DNA of 64,000 nt from Mycobacterium sp. 852002-10029_SCH5224772 (GTDB lineage: Bacteria > Actinomycetota > Actinomycetes > Mycobacteriales > Mycobacteriaceae). Location: contig NZ_LZHT01000012.1 in assembly GCF_001667315.1 (NCBI RefSeq), positions 1 to 64,000 on the forward strand. Direction: 5' to 3'. Under the pieces are notes generated by a model, which worked only from the letters and a program-made list of their open reading frames with translations, was not told where the DNA came from and searched no databases. Numbering within the stretch: position 1 is the stretch's first letter; each line of letters starts with the position of its first letter. This document shows positions 17,196 through 25,592 of the stretch, one piece after another. Made by a program: the position numbers and the translations under genes.

Positions 17196-18313
17196 GACGC
17201 CCTCGAGGTGGCAAGCTTCCTGATGCGCGCAACGATCTCGCGCCGCAACGAGCCGCGCGGTGATCCATTCACGGCCGCCGGTGGCGGTAGGGGGCCCGCG
17301 CCGGCTGCGCCACCGGTGATCATGTCGACCACCCGATCGACGTCGAGCGCCGAGCGAAACGTGTTCTCGCCATTCACCCGGTTGTTCTTGATGCTCTGCG
17401 CGAAATAGTCGATCTGCGCCGAATACTCTTCACCCCGAAGGTAATACCAGACCTCGTCGGTGAGATCGGTGGTGTACCGGATCGTCCAGCCCGCCCCCAG
17501 ATCGGGAAGCCCGGGGTGCGTCTCGCGCAGATAGATCTGGCATTCCTGCCGATCGGCGACGACGCGGCCGTTGGTTCCCCACACCGAGACCTTCGTCGAC
17601 ATCTTGCGAAAGCTCTCGTCGCTCCAGTTCACGCAGAGCTGGCCGCTTGCGCCGTTGTCATAGCGCATCGTGCAGTAGACCTCGTCGTCGACGTCGCGCG
17701 AGAAGACGCTGTGGCGGACGACTCCGTCGACCGAATGGGGCACGCCCGCGATGAAATTCATCAAATCGATGGCGTGGCAGGCGTAGTCGTAGAGGGCGCC
17801 ACCGCCTTCGGCTTTCACGCCGCGCCACGTGCTTCCCTTCGGGCGAAGGACCACTGGGCCGTACGCCTCGGCGCGCACGTGGTGCACCTGCCCGAGCGCG
17901 CCCGACGCGACGATTCGTGCCGCCTCCTGGAACGCGCCGATGAAGCGGCAGTGATAGCCGACCTGCGTGACGAGCCGATTGCCCTCCGCCAGTGTCACCA
18001 GGCGCTCGCCGTCGGCGACATCGAGGACGAACGGCTTCTCGCAGAAGACGTGTGTGCCTCGGGCAAGGGCCTTTTCGACCATCGGCGCATGCAGCCGCGA
18101 CGGAACGGCGACGACAACCGCATCAACCTTCGTCTGGGTCAGCATCCGATCGAAATCGTCGTAGCAATCCAGACCGGTGTATTTGGCCAGGATGTCGCGC
18201 ATGTAGCCGGCGGAGTCACACACGCCGACCACGTCGAGGTCCGGGTGCGTACGAAGGATGGCAAGGTGCGAAAGACCCATCTTGCCCAGGCCGACTATGG
18301 CCGTTCGAATCAT
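17192..18313 (-). CDS. Gfo/Idh/MocA-family NAD(P)-dependent oxidoreductase
   Basis: A 373-aa protein. The Rossmann N-terminus MIRTAIVGLGKMGLSHLAIL and the family motif FCEKPFVLD (EKP, about residues 94-97, with catalytic Lys) are clear. The C-terminal alpha/beta domain has GALYDYACHAIDLMNF, with an Asp/His pair typical of sugar or inositol dehydrogenases. It should oxidise or reduce a nucleotide-sugar or sugar hydroxyl, often as a step toward 3-keto or amino sugars. It starts a two-gene operon with the TIM-barrel protein and diverges from pssD over a 264-bp gap. Confidence 0.88.
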   Translation of the reverse strand: MIRTAIVGLGKMGLSHLAILRTHPDLDVVGVCDSAGYMRDILAKYTGLDCYDDFDRMLTQTKVDAVVVAVPSRLHAPMVEKALARGTHVFCEKPFVLDVADGERLVTLAEGNRLVTQVGYHCRFIGAFQEAARIVASGALGQVHHVRAEAYGPVVLRPKGSTWRGVKAEGGGALYDYACHAIDLMNFIAGVPHSVDGVVRHSVFSRDVDDEVYCTMRYDNGASGQLCVNWSDESFRKMSTKVSVWGTNGRVVADRQECQIYLRETHPGLPDLGAGWTIRYTTDLTDEVWYYLRGEEYSAQIDYFAQSIKNNRVNGENTFRSALDVDRVVDMITGGAAGAGPLPPPAAVNGSPRGSLRREIVARIRKLATSRAS

Positions 18314-18577
18314 CGTCCGTGCCTTTACTCACTCCGAGTGCCGCATCGGCAACGTGTACGGCCCGCCAACAAGGTGGACGTTAGCATCCGGTCGCAGCAT
18401 CATCGCGAAATCTGCTCGATCTCTTTGCCGTCGGCAACCGGGCGGCGGCCACGACGGGAGTTAGTCTTTTCAACACGGTCTCGGTTATGCCGTCGGCCGC
18501 TGCACAGCACGACACTTGACATCGGGACCGTCGCGACGTTGCCGGGAGATTGGCACGCGCCTCAAGCGAGGGAAGAC

Positions 18578-19033
18578 ATGGGCCGGCTGCTCCTCATCGC
18601 GTCCTCCGGTGGGCACATTTACGAAATGTTCTGCCTGCGGGAGTTCTGGCAGGACAAGGATCGGTTTTGGGTGAGTTTCGGGACCGCCGACGCGCGCTAT
18701 CTGCTGCGCGACGAGCGGGAGGTCTATTGGGCCGCGCACCCGACGGTCCGTAACGTGCCCAACCTGCTGCGCAACCTGGTGCTGGCGCTACGCCTTCTGA
18801 TCCGCCACCGCCCCGCCATGATCTTGACGACCGGATCGGGCGTAGCCGCGCCCTTCCTCTGGTTGGCCTGGCTGCTGCGGATTCCCGCCGTGTTCGTCGA
18901 ATCCATCACCCGCATCACCGAGCTTTCGCTCACCGCCCGCATGGTGAAGCCGTTCGCCTCCCGCTTTCTGGTGCAGTGGCCCGAGTTGGCCGACCGGATT
19001 CCCCGCACCGAATATCACGGGAGGATCGTGTGA
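18578..19033 (+). CDS. PssD/Cps14F-type (Alg14-like) membrane subunit of a two-part glycosyltransferase
   Basis: A 151-aa protein from ATG 18578 with GAGGGAAG upstream. The N-terminus RLLLIASSGGHIYEMFCL carries the GSGGH-type motif of Alg14/PssD proteins. A hydrophobic helix near residues 85-105 (with GVAAPFLWLAWLLRIP) should anchor it in the membrane. PssD recruits the catalytic PssE subunit and together they transfer a sugar, glucuronic acid or galactose in characterised systems, to the lipid-linked acceptor. The longer frame upstream is not coding. It overlaps pssE by 4 bp (GTGA). Confidence 0.87.
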   Translation: MGRLLLIASSGGHIYEMFCLREFWQDKDRFWVSFGTADARYLLRDEREVYWAAHPTVRNVPNLLRNLVLALRLLIRHRPAMILTTGSGVAAPFLWLAWLLRIPAVFVESITRITELSLTARMVKPFASRFLVQWPELADRIPRTEYHGRIV

Positions 19034-19515
19034 TCTTCGTGATCATGGGGATGGAGGTCCATCCCTTCGACCGGCTGGCGCGCGCGGTGGACGAGCTGGC
19101 GCGCACGAATAGGGTGGGGGAGGACTTTTTCGTGCAGCTCGGAACCTGCAAGTTCGAGCCGCGCCACGCCGCGTTCGAGCGCTTCCTGTCCTTCGGGGAC
19201 GTCTGCACGCATATCCGGCGGGCCTCCGTCGCCATCACCCACGCGGGCGCCGGATCGGCACTGTTGTGCATCGAGCAAGGGAAACATCCCGTGCTCGTGC
19301 CGCGTCGCTCGTCGCGCGGAGAGCACGTCGATGAGCACCAGCTGCCGTTCGCCGAGAAGTTGGCGGGTGCCGGGCTGGCGACCGTGGTTCGGGAAACAGG
19401 CGAACTCCCGGCGGCCATCGCGGCGACGCGGTCTCGATCGGCGCCGCCCGATGCGCTGGGCCGGGCCCGCGAGCTGACCGGGTGGCTGGAGACGTTCTGG
19501 CAAGGCCTCGCCTGA
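19030..19515 (+). CDS. PssE/Cps14G-type (Alg13-like) catalytic subunit
   Basis: A 161-aa half-size GT-B domain (GT28/Alg13 type), starting at GTG 19030 within the pssD stop and with GGGAGGA 5 nt upstream. The nucleotide-sugar-binding signature is clear in VAITHAGAGSALLCIEQGKH and VLVPRRSSRGEHVDEHQLP. Alg13-like proteins need their Alg14 partner, encoded immediately upstream. It ends only 8 bp before the convergent glycosyltransferase gene. Confidence 0.88.
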   Translation: MIFVIMGMEVHPFDRLARAVDELARTNRVGEDFFVQLGTCKFEPRHAAFERFLSFGDVCTHIRRASVAITHAGAGSALLCIEQGKHPVLVPRRSSRGEHVDEHQLPFAEKLAGAGLATVVRETGELPAAIAATRSRSAPPDALGRARELTGWLETFWQGLA

Positions 19516-19523
19516 GCAGCCCG

Positions 19524-20582
19524 TCACCGCCGACGATCCAGCACCTCCGCGATGACGTCCAAAATGCGCACGGCGACAAGGTCAACGGCGCATCGGTGCG
19601 CGTAGTGGCGTGCCGCGTCGGCCCCCAGCCGCGCCGCGGTCACCGGATCGGCCAAGAGGTCGAAGGCGGCGGCGAGCCCGGCGACGTCGTCGACGCCGAC
19701 CGGGGCCAGACCCGGCGGCTGGTATTCGGGCAACGCGCCGGCGGTCGACACGATGGGCATGACGCCCAGCTGCATCGAAAGCGACTGCACGCCGCTCTGT
19801 GAGGCGCGCCGATAGTGGGCGAGCGACCCTTTGGCGGCGGCCAGCGTGGGGATCACATCGGCGTAGCGGAAGCTGCCGTTACGCCAGCGCGTGTGTTTGG
19901 GCAGGGCTTCGGCGTCCAGCGACCCGCCGCCGACGAGCACCAGGTTGTCGCCGCGCCAGCCACCGCCCACCACGTGCCGCTGCCAGGCCGCCAGCACGAC
20001 ATCGACGTTCTTGTACGGGTTGAGCCGGCCGAACATGACGAAATCCCGGCGTTGTTCGGCCCCCACGAACGGCGGAACGCGGTCGAGATCGAGGTCGCTG
20101 GCCAATGGCACGACATGCACCGGCGTGCCCACGACATCGCGGCGAGCCGAGACCGCGGCCGCGACATAGTCGCTGTAGGTGATGGTGGCGGCCGAGCGTG
20201 CGGCCCAGCGGTCGAACACGGCACGTTCGTAGGCCGGCGTCAGCTCGTGGGGGTCGTGCGGCCGATCGTCGTGCACCACCTGGATACGCGGCGTCCGCCC
20301 GGCCAACGCGATCCAACGTGGATCCCGCACCAGTTCGGCGATCACGACGTCCGGCCGGAATCTGCGCACGCGGCGCCAGGCTTTCAGGGCCGGCGGCCAA
20401 GACGCTGCCGTGCGAAAGCGCGGGTCGAGTACCAACTCGTACTCGCGCGCGGCGTCGGACTCCGGATGCTGATCGGAGGTCACCAACAGCACGTCGGCGC
20501 CGTGGCGCAGCAGCGCTTCGGCCTGCACCCGCACCGCCGGTCGCGTCCACGGCGAAAGCCACAGCACCCGCGGCGAATTCAC
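19524..20582 (-). CDS. GT4-like glycosyltransferase without the usual EX7E motif
   Basis: A 352-aa GT-B protein. GTG 20582 overlaps the stop of the upstream glycosyltransferase gene (GTGA). The N-terminal domain begins VNSPRVLWLSPWTRP. The C-terminal domain has FGRLNPYKNVDVVL, the sugar-nucleotide-binding fold of GT4. Where the family normally has EGFxxxxxEA, this protein reads QSGVQSLSMQLG, so both glutamates are missing. It may use an alternative donor site or be inactive. It is the last gene of the minus-strand EPS operon. The longer N-terminal extension of the frame overlaps the upstream gene and is not coding. Confidence 0.83.
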   Translation of the reverse strand: MNSPRVLWLSPWTRPAVRVQAEALLRHGADVLLVTSDQHPESDAAREYELVLDPRFRTAASWPPALKAWRRVRRFRPDVVIAELVRDPRWIALAGRTPRIQVVHDDRPHDPHELTPAYERAVFDRWAARSAATITYSDYVAAAVSARRDVVGTPVHVVPLASDLDLDRVPPFVGAEQRRDFVMFGRLNPYKNVDVVLAAWQRHVVGGGWRGDNLVLVGGGSLDAEALPKHTRWRNGSFRYADVIPTLAAAKGSLAHYRRASQSGVQSLSMQLGVMPIVSTAGALPEYQPPGLAPVGVDDVAGLAAAFDLLADPVTAARLGADAARHYAHRCAVDLVAVRILDVIAEVLDRRR

Positions 20583-22522
20583 AGTATCGCCCCGATCGCA
20601 TCCAGGTAGGCATCGGCCATCGCCTCGACCGTGTAGTGCTTGCGCATGCGCTCGTAACCGCGTTGTCCGACCGACGGCAGCGCATCGGGGTCGGCCATGA
20701 TCCGGGTCAAGTGTTCTCGCCATCCCGACACGGAGACGGGCTCGACGAGGAATCCCGCGCCTCCGAAATCCAGCATCTGCGGAACGGCGCAAATCGCCGA
20801 CGCCGCAACCGGCACCGCCCGGGCCATCGCCTCGAGGATCACCACCGGGAAGGCCTCGGAGCGGCTGGGAACACACAGCAGGTCCGCGTCCGCCAACGCG
20901 GGGCCCGGCCCTGCCGACCATCCGCGCCACTGGACACGATCGCCCAACTCCGCGGGTGTGCGCGCCTGCAGCCTCTCCCGATCGGGCCCGTCACCGAAAA
21001 TCGACAACCTCCATGGCATTCCGGCAAGCCCGCTGAGCGCCTCGATCAGCAGGTGCGGGTTCTTGTGCTCGACGATGCGCGAGAGCATGACCAAGTGCAG
21101 CGGCTCGCCGGCGCTGCGACGCCGAGGGCTCGGCTCCCCGATGTCGGTGACACCGTTGGGCGCGACGAAGCTCCGCCCCCAGAGTCGATGCTGTTTGGTC
21201 AGCATGTCCCAATGCCGTTGCGCCAGAACGATGAAACCGTCCGCTCGGCGCATCGCGGCGGTCAGTGGCCGCGAGTAGATCGGCCGGTCCTCTTCGGGAG
21301 GGACGTGCGGTGCGACCATCCATCGACGGCTCCTGCCGGCGGCGCGCCACAACGTGCCGAAGCCGACCTCGGTATTGGTGTCGCCGGTGATCAATACCGC
21401 CGGGCCCTTGGCAATGTCGACCATCGGCGCCCACCACGGCTGGCGAATCACCCGCACCGTGTCCGGGATTTCGGCGATCAGCGGGCCGAACCGCTGCACG
21501 CAGACGATGGTGACCGCGTAGCCGCGGCGGCCCAATTCCGCTGCCAGGAGCGCCTTTTGCCGCTCGGCGCCGCCATAGACCAGGCGGTTGGTGGCAATGA
21601 CGATCGATGGCAGGTCGGTACGCCGACGCGCGTGTTTCGGCCGCCGCAGTCGCTGTAGCGCGGCCGTGCCGGCCAGGTATACGTCCGCGTGGTGAACGCT
21701 GTTTTGATGTTCGAGCAACAGCGCGGTGTTGGTGCGCGCCAAGTCCCGATTGCGGCGCTGTCGGAGGCCGTCGTTGCTGACAGGATCGCGGCGCTCGACG
21801 CCGAGCTCGTCGGCGAGCAGGATGCGCCAACCCGCCGCGCGGGCCCGGGCCTGCCAGTCGGCCGCCTCGCCGTAGCCGAAGTACTCCTCGTCGAACCCGC
21901 CGATGGTGTTCCAGGCCGCGCGGCTGATCGCCAGGCAGACAGGCTCCAAATCACCGTCGACGCCTCGTGATTCGGGGGGCTGGCGAGAGTACCGCCGCGA
22001 GGGCGGCGTGCGGCGGGAAGGGCCGGAGCGGCCGGCGGCCGCGCTCAGCGCCCGGGTGACGGTGTGGCGGCGGGCGGCGACGTCCCACGGCGCCCCGCCC
22101 GGCTCGGCGGCGTCACGCGCAAGCGGCGAAACCGCCGCCACCCTGGGCTCGCCCAGCAACTCGCGGGTCCGGTCCAGTGGCCCGAGCAGGCGGGCATGGG
22201 GGTCCAGCAACAGGAGGTCGGCATCGGCGGGAATGTGCTCCACCAGGGCGTTGCAGGCTGCGGCGAAGCCGACGTTCATCTTCCCCGGAAACCAGTGAAC
22301 CGCAGGGTATTTCGTGACGAGCTCGGCGTGCTCCGTGTCATTGTGATCATAGGCGTGAACCGGCAGCCCGGGTAAATGCTCGGCGACGCTGTCGAGGCAG
22401 ACCTCAAGCGACTCGCGGCCGCAGTGGCTCACGATCAGCACGGCCAGTGAGCGCGTCGACGGCAACCCGGCGGTGTCGCCGACTGGGCGCTTCAGATATG
22501 CCCGGTCCGTCTCACGGGTCAT
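20579..22522 (-). CDS. Bifunctional glycosyltransferase, GT2 fused to GT4
   Basis: A 647-aa fusion starting at ATG 22522, overlapping the flippase stop (ATGA). Residues about 25-290 form a GT2 (GT-A) domain: LAVLIVSHCGRESLEVCL, KMNVGFAAACNALV, LLLLDPHARL and the rhamnosyltransferase-like WNTIGGFDEEYFGYGEAADW. Residues about 310-645 form a GT4 (GT-B) domain: NRLVYGGAERQKALLAAEL, LSRIVEHKNPHLLIEAL and EAFPVVILE (EX7E intact). Two sugars could be added by one polypeptide. The open frame extends to 23800 in the same phase, but that part lies inside wzx and has no start or family match. Donors are unknown. Confidence 0.86.
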   Translation of the reverse strand: MTRETDRAYLKRPVGDTAGLPSTRSLAVLIVSHCGRESLEVCLDSVAEHLPGLPVHAYDHNDTEHAELVTKYPAVHWFPGKMNVGFAAACNALVEHIPADADLLLLDPHARLLGPLDRTRELLGEPRVAAVSPLARDAAEPGGAPWDVAARRHTVTRALSAAAGRSGPSRRTPPSRRYSRQPPESRGVDGDLEPVCLAISRAAWNTIGGFDEEYFGYGEAADWQARARAAGWRILLADELGVERRDPVSNDGLRQRRNRDLARTNTALLLEHQNSVHHADVYLAGTAALQRLRRPKHARRRTDLPSIVIATNRLVYGGAERQKALLAAELGRRGYAVTIVCVQRFGPLIAEIPDTVRVIRQPWWAPMVDIAKGPAVLITGDTNTEVGFGTLWRAAGRSRRWMVAPHVPPEEDRPIYSRPLTAAMRRADGFIVLAQRHWDMLTKQHRLWGRSFVAPNGVTDIGEPSPRRRSAGEPLHLVMLSRIVEHKNPHLLIEALSGLAGMPWRLSIFGDGPDRERLQARTPAELGDRVQWRGWSAGPGPALADADLLCVPSRSEAFPVVILEAMARAVPVAASAICAVPQMLDFGGAGFLVEPVSVSGWREHLTRIMADPDALPSVGQRGYERMRKHYTVEAMADAYLDAIGAIL

Positions 22523-23994
22523 GCCGTCGTCTGCTTCTCGCGCAGCGTGGCCCGCAAGGACGCCAGGCTCGACCAGCTGATCGGACCGAATGTCGCGCTG
22601 GTGGCCAGGTAGGCAGCGGCCGCCGCGGTCAGCACCAGGATTACGTGGTGGCCCGAGAGTAGCAGTGTCACAACGACACTTGCGCCCGTCGGAACCAGCA
22701 AGCGCAGCACGAACATCACGGGCGTGCGATAACCGCAGCGGCGGCGCAGCCACCAGCTGGAGATCGTCATGTTGAACAGTTCCGTACACACCAGCGCCAC
22801 GCCGGGACCGACGGCGCCGAACCGCCCGGCCAGGGCGAGGTTGAGCGCGACGTTGAGCACGAGGGTGGCCACAGTCAACCAGAGCAGGACCTGTTGCTGA
22901 TGGGAAGCCACCAAACCCTGGCCCAGGGTGCCGCCGACGAACCGCAGGGCCGCGGCGACGAACAGCAACGCCAGTGTGGGTGTCCCACGTTCGATGAACG
23001 CGCTCTTGCCGAACAAGCCGATCAACGGTCCGGCCAACAGCACGCCCACAACGGCGATCGGGACCGCCACGAAGTACATCAATTCGACGCTGCGGCGCAG
23101 AAAACGGGTGAATGCCGCGACATCGCGCGAGAACAGTTCGGTGGCGGTCGACAGCGTCGACTTGTGGAAGATCAGCGAGACCACGATCGTGTTGAACGAG
23201 ATCGTGAGGGCCAGGCCGTACACGCCGACCTCGGAGTGGGTGCTCAGCAGCGACAGGATCACGCCGTCGGCGCGGCAGTACAGGAGCCCGACGATCATAA
23301 ATCCGATCAGCGGCAAGCTTTCTCTTAACAGGTCGGCGGCTTCCCGCGGGGCGAACAGCGGCCGCACCGAGATGTGCCGCAACGCGGCGGCGCCCTGGAT
23401 CACCAGCTGCACGGCAGGCGGGATCAGCTGGGCGACCGCGAACCAGATGACATCCGAGTGGACCGCGACCAGCCAGGCAACCATGGCCAGCGTGCTTACC
23501 CGGGCGGCGACGTCGGAGATGGCCACCGCGAAAAACCGGACGGTGGCAAGGAACACCGGTTCGAATCGCGTCGTCATGGTCTGCAGCAGGAGCCCGCCCG
23601 ACAGCACGACGAGCATCACGCGCACCTCGGCGTCGTGATAGATGAGCAACCCCGACCCGGCCGCCAGCACCGCAAGGGGACCGCAGTACAGAAGGGCGAG
23701 GCCGCTGTTGATGCGCACCAGCCGTTCGAGTTCGCCACGCCCGGAGGTCACCCGTCGCACGATGACGGTGGCAATGCCCAGATCGGCGAAGCTCGTCCAC
23801 ATCGCGACGAACGCCACCGCGATGGTGAGCTGGCCGTAGCGTCCGGGTCCCAGGTAGCGGGCGGTCATCGCCACCGAAACCACCGAAGCGAGCATGCCCA
23901 GGGCCCGGCAGATCAGCTGGATCGAGAACGCGTGAGCCATCCGGGCGAGCGGCACCGAGGGCACCACCGCGGCGGGTGCCGTTGGCTCAGTCAT
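22519..23994 (-). CDS. Wzx-like polysaccharide flippase (MATE/MOP superfamily)
   Basis: A 491-aa protein with about 12-14 hydrophobic helices across its length, as in polysaccharide-transport Wzx proteins. The first helices contain QLICRALGMLASVVSVAM and YLGPGRYGQLTIAVAF, the GxxxYG pattern often seen after helix 1 in MOP flippases. It should move the undecaprenyl-PP-linked repeat unit to the outer face. ATG 23994; 11 bp separates it from the priming transferase stop upstream. It overlaps the GT2-GT4 gene by 4 bp. Its pairing with Wzy and Wzz defines the locus as Wzx/Wzy dependent. Confidence 0.88.
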   Translation of the reverse strand: MTEPTAPAAVVPSVPLARMAHAFSIQLICRALGMLASVVSVAMTARYLGPGRYGQLTIAVAFVAMWTSFADLGIATVIVRRVTSGRGELERLVRINSGLALLYCGPLAVLAAGSGLLIYHDAEVRVMLVVLSGGLLLQTMTTRFEPVFLATVRFFAVAISDVAARVSTLAMVAWLVAVHSDVIWFAVAQLIPPAVQLVIQGAAALRHISVRPLFAPREAADLLRESLPLIGFMIVGLLYCRADGVILSLLSTHSEVGVYGLALTISFNTIVVSLIFHKSTLSTATELFSRDVAAFTRFLRRSVELMYFVAVPIAVVGVLLAGPLIGLFGKSAFIERGTPTLALLFVAAALRFVGGTLGQGLVASHQQQVLLWLTVATLVLNVALNLALAGRFGAVGPGVALVCTELFNMTISSWWLRRRCGYRTPVMFVLRLLVPTGASVVVTLLLSGHHVILVLTAAAAAYLATSATFGPISWSSLASLRATLREKQTTA

Positions 23995-24005
23995 GGCTCG
24001 CGAGC

Positions 24006-25592
24006 CTAGTAGGCTCCGTGGCTCGTCAACACCGCTTTCACCGTCTTGGCAACAATCACGAGATCACCGGACATCGACCAGTTGTCGACGTACGACAGGT
24101 CCAGCCGCACCGACTCTTCCCAGGAAAGGTCCGACCGGCCGCTCACTTGCCACAACCCGCTGACTCCGGGCTTCACCAGCAACCGCCGCTTCACGTCGCC
24201 GTCGTAGTTGTCGACTTCGCGGCGCAGCGGGGGGCGCGGCCCGACGACGCTCATGTCCCCCTTGAGGACGTTGATGAACTGCGGCAGCTCATCGATGCTG
24301 TATCGGCGAAGAATTCTGCCGATGGGGGTCACCCGGGGGTCTTCGCGCACCTTGAAGAGCACGCCGCCCGCACCTTCGTTGACGGCCCGCAGGTGCTCGA
24401 GCTGGGTGTCCGCACCGTCGACCATCGTGCGGAACTTCAGCATCGTAAAGGGTTTTCCGTCGATGCCGATGCGTTCCGACGGGTAGAAGACGGGCCCCTT
24501 GCTGGTCAGCTTGATGGCGATGGCGGCGACGATGAGCAGCGGTGCTGTGGCGACCAGCGCCGCCAGCGAGAACAGGAAATCGAAGGCCTGCTTCTGAAAG
24601 TGGTGCGCTCCTTCGTATTGCGGCTTGTCGACGTGCAGCAGCGGAAGCCCGCCGGTGAGGCGAAGGGTCAACCGCGCCTCGGTCACGTCCATAACCCCGG
24701 GGGACACCACCAGATCGACGTCCATCGTCTCCAGCTGCCACAGCAGCTCCCTGATCCCGTGCATCCCAAAGTGATCCGTCTGCGTCACGGCCACGGTGTC
24801 CGCGCCGCAGCTGCCGATCGCAGTAGCCACGTGGGTTTGGTCGCCAAGGATCGGGACCTGTCGGCCCCCGATGGTCAGGGTGTTGCCGCGGGCGGGCCCG
24901 TAACCGGGAATGCAGACGCCGACCACGACGCACCCGGCCAGCGGATTGCGGGCCAGCTCATGCGCGAGGTGCGCGACCGACTGCCGGTCTCCGATCGCCA
25001 GAACGCGGGTCTGGCATTCGCCCTGAACTCGCTTGCGGAAGATGTGCTTTCGCCACACGCTTCGGCTGGCCAGCAACCCCAGAGTGCCGACCGGAAGCGC
25101 AATCGCCAGATAGCCGCGGGCCAAGTCGACCTTGGCGAGCAGCGTCACCATGGCGATGATTCCGAATGTCCAGAAGGACGCGGTGCCGATCCGTCGATAC
25201 TCCTCGATGCCCGCCCCGATGATTCGCGTTGAGCGCGTTTGGAATACCGCGAGGGCCGACAGCCACAGCGCCGTGAACAGGAAGGAAAACAGCGTCATCA
25301 TCGGGTCCGAGTAACCCGAGGTGTTCGCGATGTCCCCGAACCGGACGTACTGGGCGAGCATCACCGACGCGAAGACGATCACCGAGTCGCTGATGCGCAG
25401 CTGCTGCGAATATTTGTCCTGCCAGCGCCGAAAAGCGTTGCCGGTGGCAGAGACCACCGGAAGAGCGGGCACGGGCCGACTGCCGGTTTCGTTGCGATGC
25501 AACGCGGTCATGCCGTCCGGCCAGGCCTTGGGCTCTCGCCGCCTGGGCTGCACGACATCCACCGTGGGGGGAACGATCACCGACTGACGCAT
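24006..25592 (-). CDS. Undecaprenyl-phosphate sugar-1-phosphate transferase (WbaP/CpsE-like priming enzyme)
   Basis: A 528-aa membrane protein from ATG 25592, with AGGTGG 5 nt upstream. Four or five N-terminal helices (about residues 50-175) and a CoA-binding-like Rossmann domain (about 185-310) precede the catalytic bacterial sugar transferase domain (about 330-528). Its motifs are all present: KQAFDFLFS, PSERIGIDGKPFTMLKFRTM, RRYSIDELPQFINVLKGDMS, VVGPRPPL and GVSGLWQVSGR. It transfers hexose-1-phosphate, usually Glc or Gal, to undecaprenyl phosphate and so begins the repeat unit. The start lies 16 bp inside the upstream rmlC-like gene. A longer frame upstream to 25682 is inside that gene. 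Confidence 0.92.
   Translation of the reverse strand: MRQSVIVPPTVDVVQPRRREPKAWPDGMTALHRNETGSRPVPALPVVSATGNAFRRWQDKYSQQLRISDSVIVFASVMLAQYVRFGDIANTSGYSDPMMTLFSFLFTALWLSALAVFQTRSTRIIGAGIEEYRRIGTASFWTFGIIAMVTLLAKVDLARGYLAIALPVGTLGLLASRSVWRKHIFRKRVQGECQTRVLAIGDRQSVAHLAHELARNPLAGCVVVGVCIPGYGPARGNTLTIGGRQVPILGDQTHVATAIGSCGADTVAVTQTDHFGMHGIRELLWQLETMDVDLVVSPGVMDVTEARLTLRLTGGLPLLHVDKPQYEGAHHFQKQAFDFLFSLAALVATAPLLIVAAIAIKLTSKGPVFYPSERIGIDGKPFTMLKFRTMVDGADTQLEHLRAVNEGAGGVLFKVREDPRVTPIGRILRRYSIDELPQFINVLKGDMSVVGPRPPLRREVDNYDGDVKRRLLVKPGVSGLWQVSGRSDLSWEESVRLDLSYVDNWSMSGDLVIVAKTVKAVLTSHGAY

Noticed and set aside
22523..23800. N-terminal extension of the GT2-GT4 frame
   Set aside because: The same phase stays open through wzx, but the sequence there has no domain and the flippase frame is clearly the real one; ATG 22522 with an ATGA overlap is a better start.
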